A stretch of DNA of 11,388 nt from an uncultured Pseudomonadota bacterium (GTDB lineage: Bacteria > Myxococcota_A > UBA796 > GCA-2862545). The DNA lies in assembly GCA_937891875.1 (NCBI GenBank), contig CALATR010001315.1, positions 1 to 11,388 on the forward strand. Direction: 5' to 3'. The position numbers and the translations under genes were made by a program. Positions 1 through 6,285 of the stretch are shown in pieces. Positions within the stretch are counted from its first letter, which is position 1. Each line of letters opens with the position of its first letter. The notes beneath the pieces were generated by a model, which did not search any database, was not told the origin of the DNA, and saw nothing but the letters and a program-made list of their open reading frames with translations.

Positions 1-188
1 AGCTGGTGCTCACCTTCGGCGACCGACTCCGCGTCTTCGACCCTCCGGTAGCACTGCCCGCGCTCCCGATGCAGCTGGTCTACCACCCCGCCCAGCGCCG
101 CCACGGCCGCCACCGCTTTTTGCGCAACCTGGTCCGCGACGTGGTGCAGGAGGAGATGGCGGCGCTCGAAGCCCGAGGATCGGCTTGA
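1..188 (+). CDS. LysR-type transcriptional regulator, C-terminal end (5' truncated by window edge)
   Basis: An open frame enters from the left edge (first complete codon at base 3) and ends with TGA at 186-188, so only about 61 C-terminal residues are visible. The segment VALPALPMQLVYHP followed by an RHRFLRNLVRDVV helix resembles the end of the LysR substrate-binding domain. There a last beta strand (typically LPLPPLPVxLVWHP) is followed by an amphipathic helix that begins near a WLR-type motif. If so, the protein is a cytoplasmic, effector-responsive DNA-binding regulator whose helix-turn-helix lies outside the window. A GTG at 6 opens the same frame, but nothing suggests it is a real start, and a stand-alone 60-residue protein ending this way would be odd. 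The family call rests on a short tail only; another periplasmic-binding-like fold is possible. What it regulates cannot be seen. Confidence 0.55.
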   Translation, partial: LVLTFGDRLRVFDPPVALPALPMQLVYHPAQRRHGRHRFLRNLVRDVVQEEMAALEARGSA

Positions 189-229
189 CCTGCCGGCCGG
201 CGATCCCAGGTTCCTGACTGGAGGTCTCG

Positions 230-844
230 GTGTCCACCATCGGAGTCGGCAAGTCGTTCCACGACAATGCGCGTCAGGCGCGGGCCCGGGAGGATCGGCG
301 GGAGGCGCTCCGCGAGGGGCGGACGGGAGCGGACGGCGGGCAGGAGAACTTCGTCGCCGAGCCCGGCGTGTGTGTCGACTGCGGCGAGACCTACGGGCAG
401 GAACACCTCGTCCGCCTCGGCGACGGCCGCTACCGCTGTGCCTTCTGCGAGGTCGACCAGCTCACCGAGCAGCGCCTGCGGCAGCAGCTCCACACCCGGA
501 TCGGCGCACCGCCTGTCCTCGCGCCGCTCGGACTGCTGCTGTCCCTGCCCATCTGGCTGTGGATGTACGGGGGCACATCCCACGCATACGCGGGGATCTT
601 CCTCCTGGTTCCGCCGGCCATCGGCGTCCTGGCCAGCCTGGTCGCCAGCGTCGACAACGTGCGCACGGTGCTGGTGATCGACCGCTACAAGGGCATGCTC
701 GAGGTGCGTCCCGCCGAGCGCGGGCTGCTCACCCTGTCCGCGGTCGCCGGCATCATCGCGTCGGCCTGCGTCGCGGTCGTGTCGGTCCTGCTCGTGCTCA
801 CGCCCGGTCAGTGGCGCGCGCTGATGCAGGCCCTGGGGCTGTAG
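230..844 (+). CDS. Membrane protein with N-terminal four-cysteine zinc ribbon, function unknown
   Basis: 204 residues. The start is GTG at 230, chosen because GGAGG lies at 220-224 with a 5-nt spacer. Residues 1-40 are charged and probably disordered. Next come two CxxC knuckles, VCVDCG and YRCAFC, about 25 residues apart, the usual pattern of a structural zinc ribbon. The second half holds about three hydrophobic stretches: one in the APLGLLLSLPIWLWMYGG region, one in the IFLLVPPAIGVLASLVASV region, and one near the C-terminus (SAVAGIIASACVAVVSVLLVL). The likely topology is a cytoplasmic zinc ribbon tethered to a small integral membrane domain. I do not recognise the family and assign no reaction. 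It follows the putative regulator by 41 bp and may share its transcript. A five-base-pair inverted repeat begins 11 bp after its stop. Confidence 0.75.
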   Translation: MSTIGVGKSFHDNARQARAREDRREALREGRTGADGGQENFVAEPGVCVDCGETYGQEHLVRLGDGRYRCAFCEVDQLTEQRLRQQLHTRIGAPPVLAPLGLLLSLPIWLWMYGGTSHAYAGIFLLVPPAIGVLASLVASVDNVRTVLVIDRYKGMLEVRPAERGLLTLSAVAGIIASACVAVVSVLLVLTPGQWRALMQALGL

Positions 845-855
845 GTCCGCCGGGA

Positions 856-869
856 CTGCGGTGTCGCAG
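856..869. promoter_or_regulatory. Inverted repeat upstream of sigma-54 element (candidate activator site or weak terminator)
   Basis: CTGCG at 856-860 and CGCAG at 865-869 are perfect inverted arms around a GTGT loop. The centre lies about 93 nt upstream of the transcription start predicted from the -24/-12 element at 929-945, a usual position for enhancer-binding-protein sites. It also sits just after the stop of the zinc-ribbon gene, so a weak stem-loop terminator is the alternative. There is no T-tract and only five base pairs, which makes a terminator less attractive. Five-bp arms can occur by chance. Confidence 0.3.
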
Positions 870-928
870 ATCGACGCCGAACCCGAGCCACCTGGGCCAG
901 CGACCGCGTGGGGGACGGTGCCATCGCG

Positions 929-945
929 TTGGCGCGGTCGTTGCA
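929..945 (+). promoter_or_regulatory. Sigma-54 (RpoN) type -24/-12 promoter for the VWA lipoprotein
   Basis: The sequence TTGGCGCGGTCGTTGCA matches the consensus YTGGCACG-N4-TTGCW at 12 of 13 informative positions (only the A of GGCA is a G). The invariant GG (931-932) and GC (943-944) are separated by exactly 10 bases. Counting GC as -13/-12 puts +1 near 956, giving a leader of about 19 nt. That leader contains GGAGG at 966-970 and the ATG at 975, so promoter, ribosome site and start codon are all in register. Sigma-54 promoters need an ATPase activator bound upstream; the inverted repeat at 856-869 is a possible site. Confidence 0.6.
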
Positions 946-974
946 TGTCAAGGAGATGTCACCCTGGAGGAGAG

Positions 975-2405
975 ATGTCCGTTCGTTTCGTGGTCCCGGT
1001 TGCTGCCCTGCTGGCGCTGTCCGCCTGCGGTGAGCTGGGAATGAACTACGCTGCCGACGTGGGCATCACCCCGGGCGGCTCCCAGGACATCGGCTTTGCC
1101 CGCGGCTTGATCGCGGACGGCCAGATCCCCGACCAGGAACACTTCACCGCCGAGGGCCTGTTCTCCGAGCACGACCTGCCGCTCTCCGGCGACCCCTGCG
1201 AGGCGCTGCTCTGCCCGCGCACGGCCGCGACGATCCACCGGCCCGCGAACGGCGACGACAAGGTGCTGGTCCAGCTGGGCTTCGGCACCAACGTCGATCC
1301 GGCCACGTTCGTGCGGGATTCCCAGGACCTGGTCTTCCTGGTCGACACGTCGGGGAGCATGAGCGGGGAGAAGCTCGAGCTCGCCAAGGACGGCATGCTC
1401 TCCATGCTGGACCAGCTCGGCGAGCGTGATCGCGCCGCCCTGGTCGAGTTCGGATCCCGGGCGAAGCTGCTCGAGCGCGCCCGCGACATGGACGACGGGG
1501 GCAAGAGCCGCCTGCGGTCCGCCATCGAGGCGCTCGAGACCAACGGCAGCACCGACATGGAGTCGGGGATGCGCAAGGCCTACGATCAGCTGGAGAACGA
1601 CTTCGACGGTGGGCAGCGGCTCATGATCTTCTCCGACGCCCAGCCCAACACCGGCCTCACCGCGGAGAGCGACTTCGTCAGCCTGGTGCGCTCCAAGGCC
1701 GAAGAGGGCGTCGGAACGACCTTCTTCGGAATCGGCAACGATCTGGGCACCGAGCTCGCCGACGTGATCAGCAAGGTGCGCGGCGGCAGCTTCCACACCC
1801 TCACCAGCGACAGCGGCGAGCGCCTGTTCGGCGACGAGTTCGACTACCTGGTGACCCCGGTCGCCTACGACCTCGAGGTGCGCATGAGCGGCGTCGAGTC
1901 CGCCCGGCTCGGCGACGAGATGTTCGGCGCCCCGGTGGACGGCGACGAGGTCACGTTCGGCGCGTCCACGCTCTTCCTGTCGTCGCGGCAGGGCGGCATG
2001 GGCGCCACCTTCGACCTCGTGCCCGACGCTCCGATGACGTTCGGCGCGATGTCGATCTCGTACGTGCCGGTCGGCGAGGACACGCCCGTCGAGCAGTCGG
2101 TCGCCGTGGCCTGGAAGGGCGGAGCCTTCGAGGGCGAGGCCGACGACGAGGGCGTCTACAAGATGGACGCGCTGGTCTACGAGTACAAGGCGCTCGTCGC
2201 CGCGGCCGAGGCCTGCGATGGCACGATCCCGGTGGAGGACGCCCGGGCGGCGGTCGCCCACGCCCGGGGTGCACTGGCCGAGCGGGGCGAGCTCCTCGGC
2301 GGGGATGCCGCGTTCGCGGTCGAAGACGAGCTGATGGGTGCCCTCGACGCCCTGCTCGCTGCCGAATCCCTGACCTGCGCCCCGGCCGACGCCTACTACT
2401 ACTGA
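975..2405 (+). CDS. von Willebrand factor type A domain lipoprotein
   Basis: 476 residues. I chose the ATG at 975 because GGAGG sits at 966-970 and because the product then begins with a lipoprotein signal peptide ending in the lipobox LSAC, lipidated at Cys18. Upstream in-frame starts (the first near 861) would bury that signal. A VWA domain spans about residues 118-300 and has a complete MIDAS: DTSGSMS from Asp124, Thr193 in GSTD, and Asp221 in FSDAQPN. It should therefore bind Mg2+ and a protein ligand. The layout resembles the YfbK-like, chloride-channel-related VWA proteins of bacteria: VWA core, then a beta-rich region, then a C-terminal helical segment (about 420-470). The protein should sit in the periplasm or on the outer membrane. 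The C-terminus is the unusual ADAYYY. Its 3' end overlaps the opposing VOC gene. The partner and role are unknown. Confidence 0.88.
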   Translation: MSVRFVVPVAALLALSACGELGMNYAADVGITPGGSQDIGFARGLIADGQIPDQEHFTAEGLFSEHDLPLSGDPCEALLCPRTAATIHRPANGDDKVLVQLGFGTNVDPATFVRDSQDLVFLVDTSGSMSGEKLELAKDGMLSMLDQLGERDRAALVEFGSRAKLLERARDMDDGGKSRLRSAIEALETNGSTDMESGMRKAYDQLENDFDGGQRLMIFSDAQPNTGLTAESDFVSLVRSKAEEGVGTTFFGIGNDLGTELADVISKVRGGSFHTLTSDSGERLFGDEFDYLVTPVAYDLEVRMSGVESARLGDEMFGAPVDGDEVTFGASTLFLSSRQGGMGATFDLVPDAPMTFGAMSISYVPVGEDTPVEQSVAVAWKGGAFEGEADDEGVYKMDALVYEYKALVAAAEACDGTIPVEDARAAVAHARGALAERGELLGGDAAFAVEDELMGALDALLAAESLTCAPADAYYY

Positions 2406-2776
2406 GGCGGCTGCCAGAGCTCGATCTTGTTGCCCTCGGGATCGACCACCCAGCCGAAGCGTCCGAAGTCCGAGTCCTCGATCTTGTCGTCGACCTGGGC
2501 TCCGGCCGCTCTCAGCTGGGCGAGCATGGCGTCGAGGTCCTTTACGCGAAAGTTGACCATGAACGCCGCGTTGGACGGCTGGAAGTAGGTCGTGTCCGCG
2601 CTGAACGGCGACCACACCGTGGTCGCCTCGGCAGGCTCGTGCTGATCGGCCCAGCGGATGACGGCGCCGCCCCACTCCTCGACCGGAAGTCCCAGGTTGT
2701 CCCGGTACCATGCCGCGAGGGCCGCCTTGTCCTGCGCCTTGAAGAAGATGCCGCCGATGCCTTGAACCCGCTCCAT
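2399..2776 (-). CDS. VOC (glyoxalase/bleomycin-resistance-like) family protein
   Basis: 125 residues, the normal size for a single-module VOC protein. The start is the ATG whose complement lies at 2774-2776, with an AGGAGG ribosome site just upstream (complement at 2781-2786). Longer in-frame extensions would read through that site. The N-terminus GIGGIFFKAQD-KAALAAWYRDNLGLPV and the C-terminus FGWVVDPEGNKIELWQPP are the two halves of a paired beta-alpha-beta-beta-beta fold. The Glu in IELW is the usual last metal ligand, while the first strand (GGIFFK) has no His at the usual ligand position. The family includes glyoxalases, dioxygenases and drug-binding proteins; the substrate cannot be told and the protein is probably cytoplasmic. 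It is convergent with the VWA gene (7-bp overlap, stop on 2399-2401) and divergent from comEC. Confidence 0.85.
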   Translation of the reverse strand: MERVQGIGGIFFKAQDKAALAAWYRDNLGLPVEEWGGAVIRWADQHEPAEATTVWSPFSADTTYFQPSNAAFMVNFRVKDLDAMLAQLRAAGAQVDDKIEDSDFGRFGWVVDPEGNKIELWQPPQ

Positions 2777-2797
2777 GGGGCCTCCTGGGTTGGCGGG

Positions 2798-2803
2798 AGT
2801 GTA
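2798..2803 (-). promoter_or_regulatory. Candidate -10 element for the VOC gene
   Basis: On the minus strand TACACT (complement at 2798-2803) matches TATAAT at 4 of 6 positions and would start transcription about 15 nt before the VOC start codon. No good -35 hexamer is visible 16-18 nt upstream. That spot is occupied by the outer edge of the palindrome at 2822-2859, so a factor bound to the palindrome could act on this promoter. The match is weak. Confidence 0.25.
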
Positions 2804-2821
2804 GCCCCTCACCCGGCCCGT

Positions 2822-2859
2822 CCGACGAACGTCCGACGCTCGTCGCCGACGTTCGTCGG
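2822..2859. promoter_or_regulatory. Long interrupted palindrome in the VOC/comEC divergent region (candidate operator or activator site)
   Basis: CCGACGAACGT at 2822-2832 and ACGTTCGTCGG at 2849-2859 are perfect 11-bp inverted arms. A smaller inverted pair lies inside: CGACG at 2834-2838 and CGTCG at 2841-2845. The element is centred about 64 nt from the VOC start and about 85 nt upstream of the comEC transcription start predicted from the element at 2899-2915. It is not followed by a T-tract and both flanking genes read away from it, which argues for a protein-binding site rather than a terminator. Confidence 0.5.
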
Positions 2860-2898
2860 TCCTGCCCGCCCGATCAGGCGCACGACGGGATCGTCGGC

Positions 2899-2915
2899 CT
2901 GGCATCCGGCCTGCA
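2899..2915 (+). promoter_or_regulatory. Possible sigma-54 type -24/-12 promoter for comEC
   Basis: CTGGCATCCGGCCTGCA matches YTGGCACG-N4-TTGCW at 10 of 13 positions, with GG (2901-2902) and GC (2913-2914) exactly 10 bases apart. The predicted +1 is near 2926, leaving a leader of about 21 nt that contains the GGGGGAGG ribosome site (2935-2942). Bare GG-N10-GC is common in DNA this rich in G and C, so the call leans on the CTGGCA and TGCA blocks and on the fit with the ribosome site and palindrome. Confidence 0.4.
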
Positions 2916-2946
2916 TTCCCCCGCCGCGGAAGTCGGGGGAGGACTC

Positions 2947-5232
2947 GTGGGGCCGGTCACCTGGTTGGCGCTGGGCGTTTTGGGGGGGACCGTCGCGGCC
3001 GCGACGGCGCTCAGCCCGCCGGTGGCCGTGCTCCTGTTGCTGTTGCCGTTGTGTGTGGGGGCGCTCGCGTTGGGGCGGCGTCAGGTCAGGGTGGTGCGGG
3101 CGGGCGCCCTGGCGATCGGTCTGCTGGCAGGCCTCCTCGCCGTTGGGGGACGGCGAGGAGGTCCTGTCTTGCGCGGTCCGGTGAGCCTCGAGGGGGTCGT
3201 CGTCGGCACCCCGGTGGGCGGGGCGGCCGACGTGTGGGTCCACCGTGTGTCGCTCGCGGACGCGGGCGTCGGACGGGTCAGGGTGCGCCTCTCGGGTCGG
3301 GCGCCACCCCCTGGCACCGAGATCCTCCTGTTCGGTCACGCTCGGGAGCCGTGGACCAGCGCCTTGCCCGGTGCGCCGGACCTGACGCGGGGTGGCCGGC
3401 TCGCCGGGGTCCGCACCGAGGTCGTGTCGCGGACGTGGCAGCCGATCGGCCGGTCTGGTCGGCAGGCTCTGCCGCCAGGACGCCACGGGGGCGTGCTGCA
3501 CGCCCTGGCCTGGGGGGATCGCACCCACGTCGACCCCGCGCTGGTGGTGCGCATGCGGCGGACGGGCACGGCCCACCTGCTGGCCATCTCGGGGTTCCAC
3601 GTCGGGCTCGTCGCTGGTGCGGTCGCGCTGGTGCTGCTGGTTGGCGCGCGTGCGATCGCGCTGGTCGTGTCCCGGGGGGTGCCGGTCGGCTGGGTGTGGC
3701 TCGTGGGCGCGGGTGCGGGCTGGGCCTACGCCATCGTGGCGGGCGCGCCGGTGGGTGCGGTGCGGGCCTCGTGGATGTTCGCGATCCTGGCCGTCATGCG
3801 GCTGCTCGGCCTGCGTCCCCAGCGCCTCGAGCTGCTGGCCCTGGTCGCCGCGTGCGTGGTGGTCGCGGAGCCGGCCATCGTGCTGACCCCAGGGTTCCAG
3901 CTGTCTTTTGGGGCGGTGCTGGGCATCGTCCAGCTCATGCCCGACCTGCTCGCCCGGCGTCCGCGACGCTGGCCCCGGTGGCTCGAGCCGCTGTGGACGT
4001 CGCTGTCGGCCAGCCTCGCTGCCAGCGTGGGCACCCTGCCGGCGGCCGCGTGGTGGTTTCAGGCCGTGTCGTGGACCAGCCCGGTCGCCAACCTGGTCGC
4101 CGGGCCGGTGGTCAGCTTCGTGCTCGTGCCCCTGGCCGCGGTGCACGCGCTGGCGCCGGGGATGGACGGCTGGGTGGGCCCGCTCACCGACGTGGTCGTC
4201 GAGGGGCTGTCGTGGGTGCTGGCGCCGGCAGACCTGGACCCGCTGCCCTTGGCGCTCGGCGGGGTGGGCGCGGTCGCGCTGGGCCTGGCCCTGGTGGTGC
4301 GGCGTCGGTGGGCGTGGCTGCTCGCCGCGCTGATCCTGTGCGTGCCGGGCGCGACTCCGGTCCGCGCCGGCCTGCGCCTGACGTTCGCGGATGTCGGGCA
4401 GGGCTGCGCCGTGCTGGTCGAGTGGCCGGACGGGCGCACCTGGCTGGTGGACGGGGGCCCCCGCTCGGAGGACGTGCTGCACTGGCTGCGTCGGCGCGGG
4501 GTGGACCGGCTCGACGTGGTCGTGGCCAGCATCGGGCGGGAGGACCACGCGGCGGGCCTGGCTGCGGTCGTCGGGGCGCTGCCGGTGGGCGAGCTGTGGG
4601 TCCCGGCGGGAGCCCGTGGCGATCCCGAGCTGCACGAGGTGGTCGTCGCCGCGGTGGATGCGGGGGTGCCGGTCATCCCGGCGCCGGTAGCCGACCTCGG
4701 CGGGGAGGCGCGGAGCCTGCTGCCGGACGAGGCCGATCGGTCGATCGTGCTCGCGCTGGACGATGGGGTCGGTGGGCCGCTGGCGCTCTTGCCGTCCGAC
4801 CTGACCACGACCGGGATCGAGGCCGTCCTGGACCGGCTCCCCCGGGCGCGGCTGGTCGCCATGCCTCGGCACGGCGGGCGGGATGGGTCACCGGCGGCCC
4901 TGGTGGAGGCGACCCGGCCGGCGCTTGTGGTCGTGCAGGCGGGTCGGCACAGCGCACACGGTCACCCCCACCCTGACGCCGTCGAGCGGTGGGCGCGCGC
5001 TGGAGCCCGGGTCTACCGCACCGATCGGGACGGCACGGTGGAGGTGACCCTGGGGCGGTCGGAGGCTCGGGTGCGCACCTACCGACCCGACCGGGGCTGG
5101 CGAGCGCACGATGCCGTCCCCTACGGGATGGAACCGTGGTCGGAGGCCGGGCCGGACGCCCGGACACAGGCGGTCGGCGGAGCTTCGTCCGGGCGGCACG
5201 AGCCGTGGGCTCCCACCCCGGCGGCCCCGTGA
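2947..5232 (+). CDS. comEC: ComEC/Rec2 DNA internalization channel
   Basis: 761 residues, a normal full length. The start is GTG at 2947, with GGGGGAGG at 2935-2942. ComEC carries single-stranded DNA across the inner membrane during natural transformation. The order of parts fits the family: N-terminal hydrophobic helices (about 1-70); an OB-fold-like segment (about 75-170); the multi-helix Competence domain, marked by the signature TGTAHLLAISGFHVGL at 206-221 and more helices to about 475; and a C-terminal metallo-beta-lactamase-like domain opened by FADVGQG near Asp482. In that domain DGG (502-504), Asp618, H642 of PRHGG, and GHP at 672-674 are recognisable. The motif usually read as SHxDxDH is SIGREDH at 528-534, so the first His and first Asp are Ile529 and Arg531. 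The last roughly 35 residues are a low-complexity tail. It stands 170 bp from the divergent VOC gene and 33 bp before the next gene. Confidence 0.93.
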   Translation: MGPVTWLALGVLGGTVAAATALSPPVAVLLLLLPLCVGALALGRRQVRVVRAGALAIGLLAGLLAVGGRRGGPVLRGPVSLEGVVVGTPVGGAADVWVHRVSLADAGVGRVRVRLSGRAPPPGTEILLFGHAREPWTSALPGAPDLTRGGRLAGVRTEVVSRTWQPIGRSGRQALPPGRHGGVLHALAWGDRTHVDPALVVRMRRTGTAHLLAISGFHVGLVAGAVALVLLVGARAIALVVSRGVPVGWVWLVGAGAGWAYAIVAGAPVGAVRASWMFAILAVMRLLGLRPQRLELLALVAACVVVAEPAIVLTPGFQLSFGAVLGIVQLMPDLLARRPRRWPRWLEPLWTSLSASLAASVGTLPAAAWWFQAVSWTSPVANLVAGPVVSFVLVPLAAVHALAPGMDGWVGPLTDVVVEGLSWVLAPADLDPLPLALGGVGAVALGLALVVRRRWAWLLAALILCVPGATPVRAGLRLTFADVGQGCAVLVEWPDGRTWLVDGGPRSEDVLHWLRRRGVDRLDVVVASIGREDHAAGLAAVVGALPVGELWVPAGARGDPELHEVVVAAVDAGVPVIPAPVADLGGEARSLLPDEADRSIVLALDDGVGGPLALLPSDLTTTGIEAVLDRLPRARLVAMPRHGGRDGSPAALVEATRPALVVVQAGRHSAHGHPHPDAVERWARAGARVYRTDRDGTVEVTLGRSEARVRTYRPDRGWRAHDAVPYGMEPWSEAGPDARTQAVGGASSGRHEPWAPTPAAP

Positions 5233-5265
5233 GGTAGGCTCCGCGCTTGCCCGGAGGAAACCTCG

Positions 5266-6222
5266 ATGATCCGCACGCTTGCGACCTCGCTGCTGCTCCT
5301 TGCCGCCCTGCCGGCCCATGCCCAGGACCGAGGCGCGCGCGCCGACGACGCCGCCTTCGCTGCGGACGACCCGGACGAGTACGTACCGCCCCCCGCGGAC
5401 CGGCTCTGGTACAGCAACGCGACCTTCCTCCGCTACAACCCGCTCGGCCTCATCAACGTGCACCGGCTGGGCTGGCGGCACCGCCTGTCGACCAACGACA
5501 GCATCCTGCTCCAGGACACCTACACCTTCGTCGGCGCCGGCGCGATCGTCACGCCCGCGTGGGCGCGGGTCGGCCTGTACGCGGAGGCCCAACCCCTGGC
5601 CATCCTGCGCGTCTTCGTGGACGTCAGCGGTGTTGGCTACTTCGGCACCTTCGACCAGATCCTCACCTGGGACGACCAGGGCGCCAAGTACGACGACCGG
5701 AGCATCGCCGACCGCGGCGACGCCGGCGACGCCTCGCCAGAGATCGGCTACACCCTGACCTTTGGCGCCACGCTTCGCGCCAAGGTCGGCCCGATCGCGG
5801 TCCGCTCCACCGCCCAGGTGAGCCGCATCGACCTGTCGCTGGACCAGGAGGGGCTGTACTTCTACGACCAGTACTGGGACCGGCTCGCCCCGGACGGCGG
5901 CTGGATGGTGCTCAACGACTTCGACATGCTCTACGTCGAGGACAAGCTGCGCCTGGGTGCCCGCTGGACGTTCTCCGACACGTTGGACGGCAACGGCGGC
6001 GCCACCGACGGCGCCCTCGCCCACCACCGCGTCGGCCCCATGTTCGCCTGGCAGTTCTACGACAAGAAGCTGCCCCGCAAGTTCAACCAGCCGACGGTGT
6101 TCGTGCTGGCACAGTGGTGGTTGAAGCACCCCTATCGAACGGGCGCCGAGCAGCCGGCGGCCCTGCCGCTGATCGCGGCTGGCTTCGCGTTCAACGGGGA
6201 CCTGAAGGTGCTGCGGGAGTAG
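5266..6222 (+). CDS. Secreted envelope protein, possible outer-membrane beta-barrel, function unknown
   Basis: 318 residues. The start is ATG at 5266 with GGAGGA at 5253-5258. The N-terminus is a signal peptide (MIRT, then a run of Leu and Ala) with a type I site AHA|Q after residue 19. The mature protein is rich in aromatic residues and in short alternating polar/hydrophobic stretches, such as RVGLYAEAQPLAILRVFVDVSG, TLTFGATLRAKVG and HRVGPMFAWQFYDKK. It ends in a possible strand (AAGFAFNGDLKVL). This pattern fits a beta-barrel or other beta-rich outer-membrane protein, but the last residue is Glu rather than the usual Phe or Trp, so the barrel idea is tentative. The family is not recognised. 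It follows comEC by 33 bp in the same direction and could be co-transcribed. It converges on the heptad-repeat gene. Confidence 0.72.
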   Translation: MIRTLATSLLLLAALPAHAQDRGARADDAAFAADDPDEYVPPPADRLWYSNATFLRYNPLGLINVHRLGWRHRLSTNDSILLQDTYTFVGAGAIVTPAWARVGLYAEAQPLAILRVFVDVSGVGYFGTFDQILTWDDQGAKYDDRSIADRGDAGDASPEIGYTLTFGATLRAKVGPIAVRSTAQVSRIDLSLDQEGLYFYDQYWDRLAPDGGWMVLNDFDMLYVEDKLRLGARWTFSDTLDGNGGATDGALAHHRVGPMFAWQFYDKKLPRKFNQPTVFVLAQWWLKHPYRTGAEQPAALPLIAAGFAFNGDLKVLRE

Positions 6223-6237
6223 GGCGCGGCATCGCGG

Positions 6238-6255
6238 GCCGCCGCTCCGGGCGGC
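6238..6255. terminator. Possible bidirectional stem-loop between convergent genes
   Basis: GCCGCC at 6238-6243 and GGCGGC at 6250-6255 can pair as a six-base-pair GC stem with a six-base loop. It lies in the 63-bp gap between the stop of the secreted protein and the stop of the heptad-repeat protein, which is where a shared terminator would be expected. There is no clear T-tract on either side, so Rho-independent function is uncertain. Confidence 0.3.
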
Positions 6256-6285
6256 GCGCTCGTTCACGCTGAAGTCCGGCTCGAA

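Noticed and set aside
185..190. TTGACC as a -35 box for the zinc-ribbon gene
   Set aside because: No acceptable -10 hexamer lies 16-18 bases downstream, and the site overlaps the preceding stop codon.
948..2711. A long minus-strand open frame antisense to the VWA gene (587 residues)
   Set aside because: It lies opposite a gene with a clear MIDAS, signal peptide and ribosome site, crosses the VOC gene, and has a Gly/Arg/His/Val-rich composition typical of antisense frames in GC-rich DNA.
2809..4872. A 687-residue minus-strand open frame antisense to comEC
   Set aside because: The product is Arg/Pro/Gln/His-rich with no motif, and comEC on the other strand has full family signatures.
5237..5250. 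A GG-N10-GC arrangement with TTGC just before the secreted-protein gene, resembling a sigma-54 element
   Set aside because: The predicted start (about 5262) would fall after the GGAGGA ribosome site at 5253-5258, so the transcript would lack it. Three consensus positions also mismatch.
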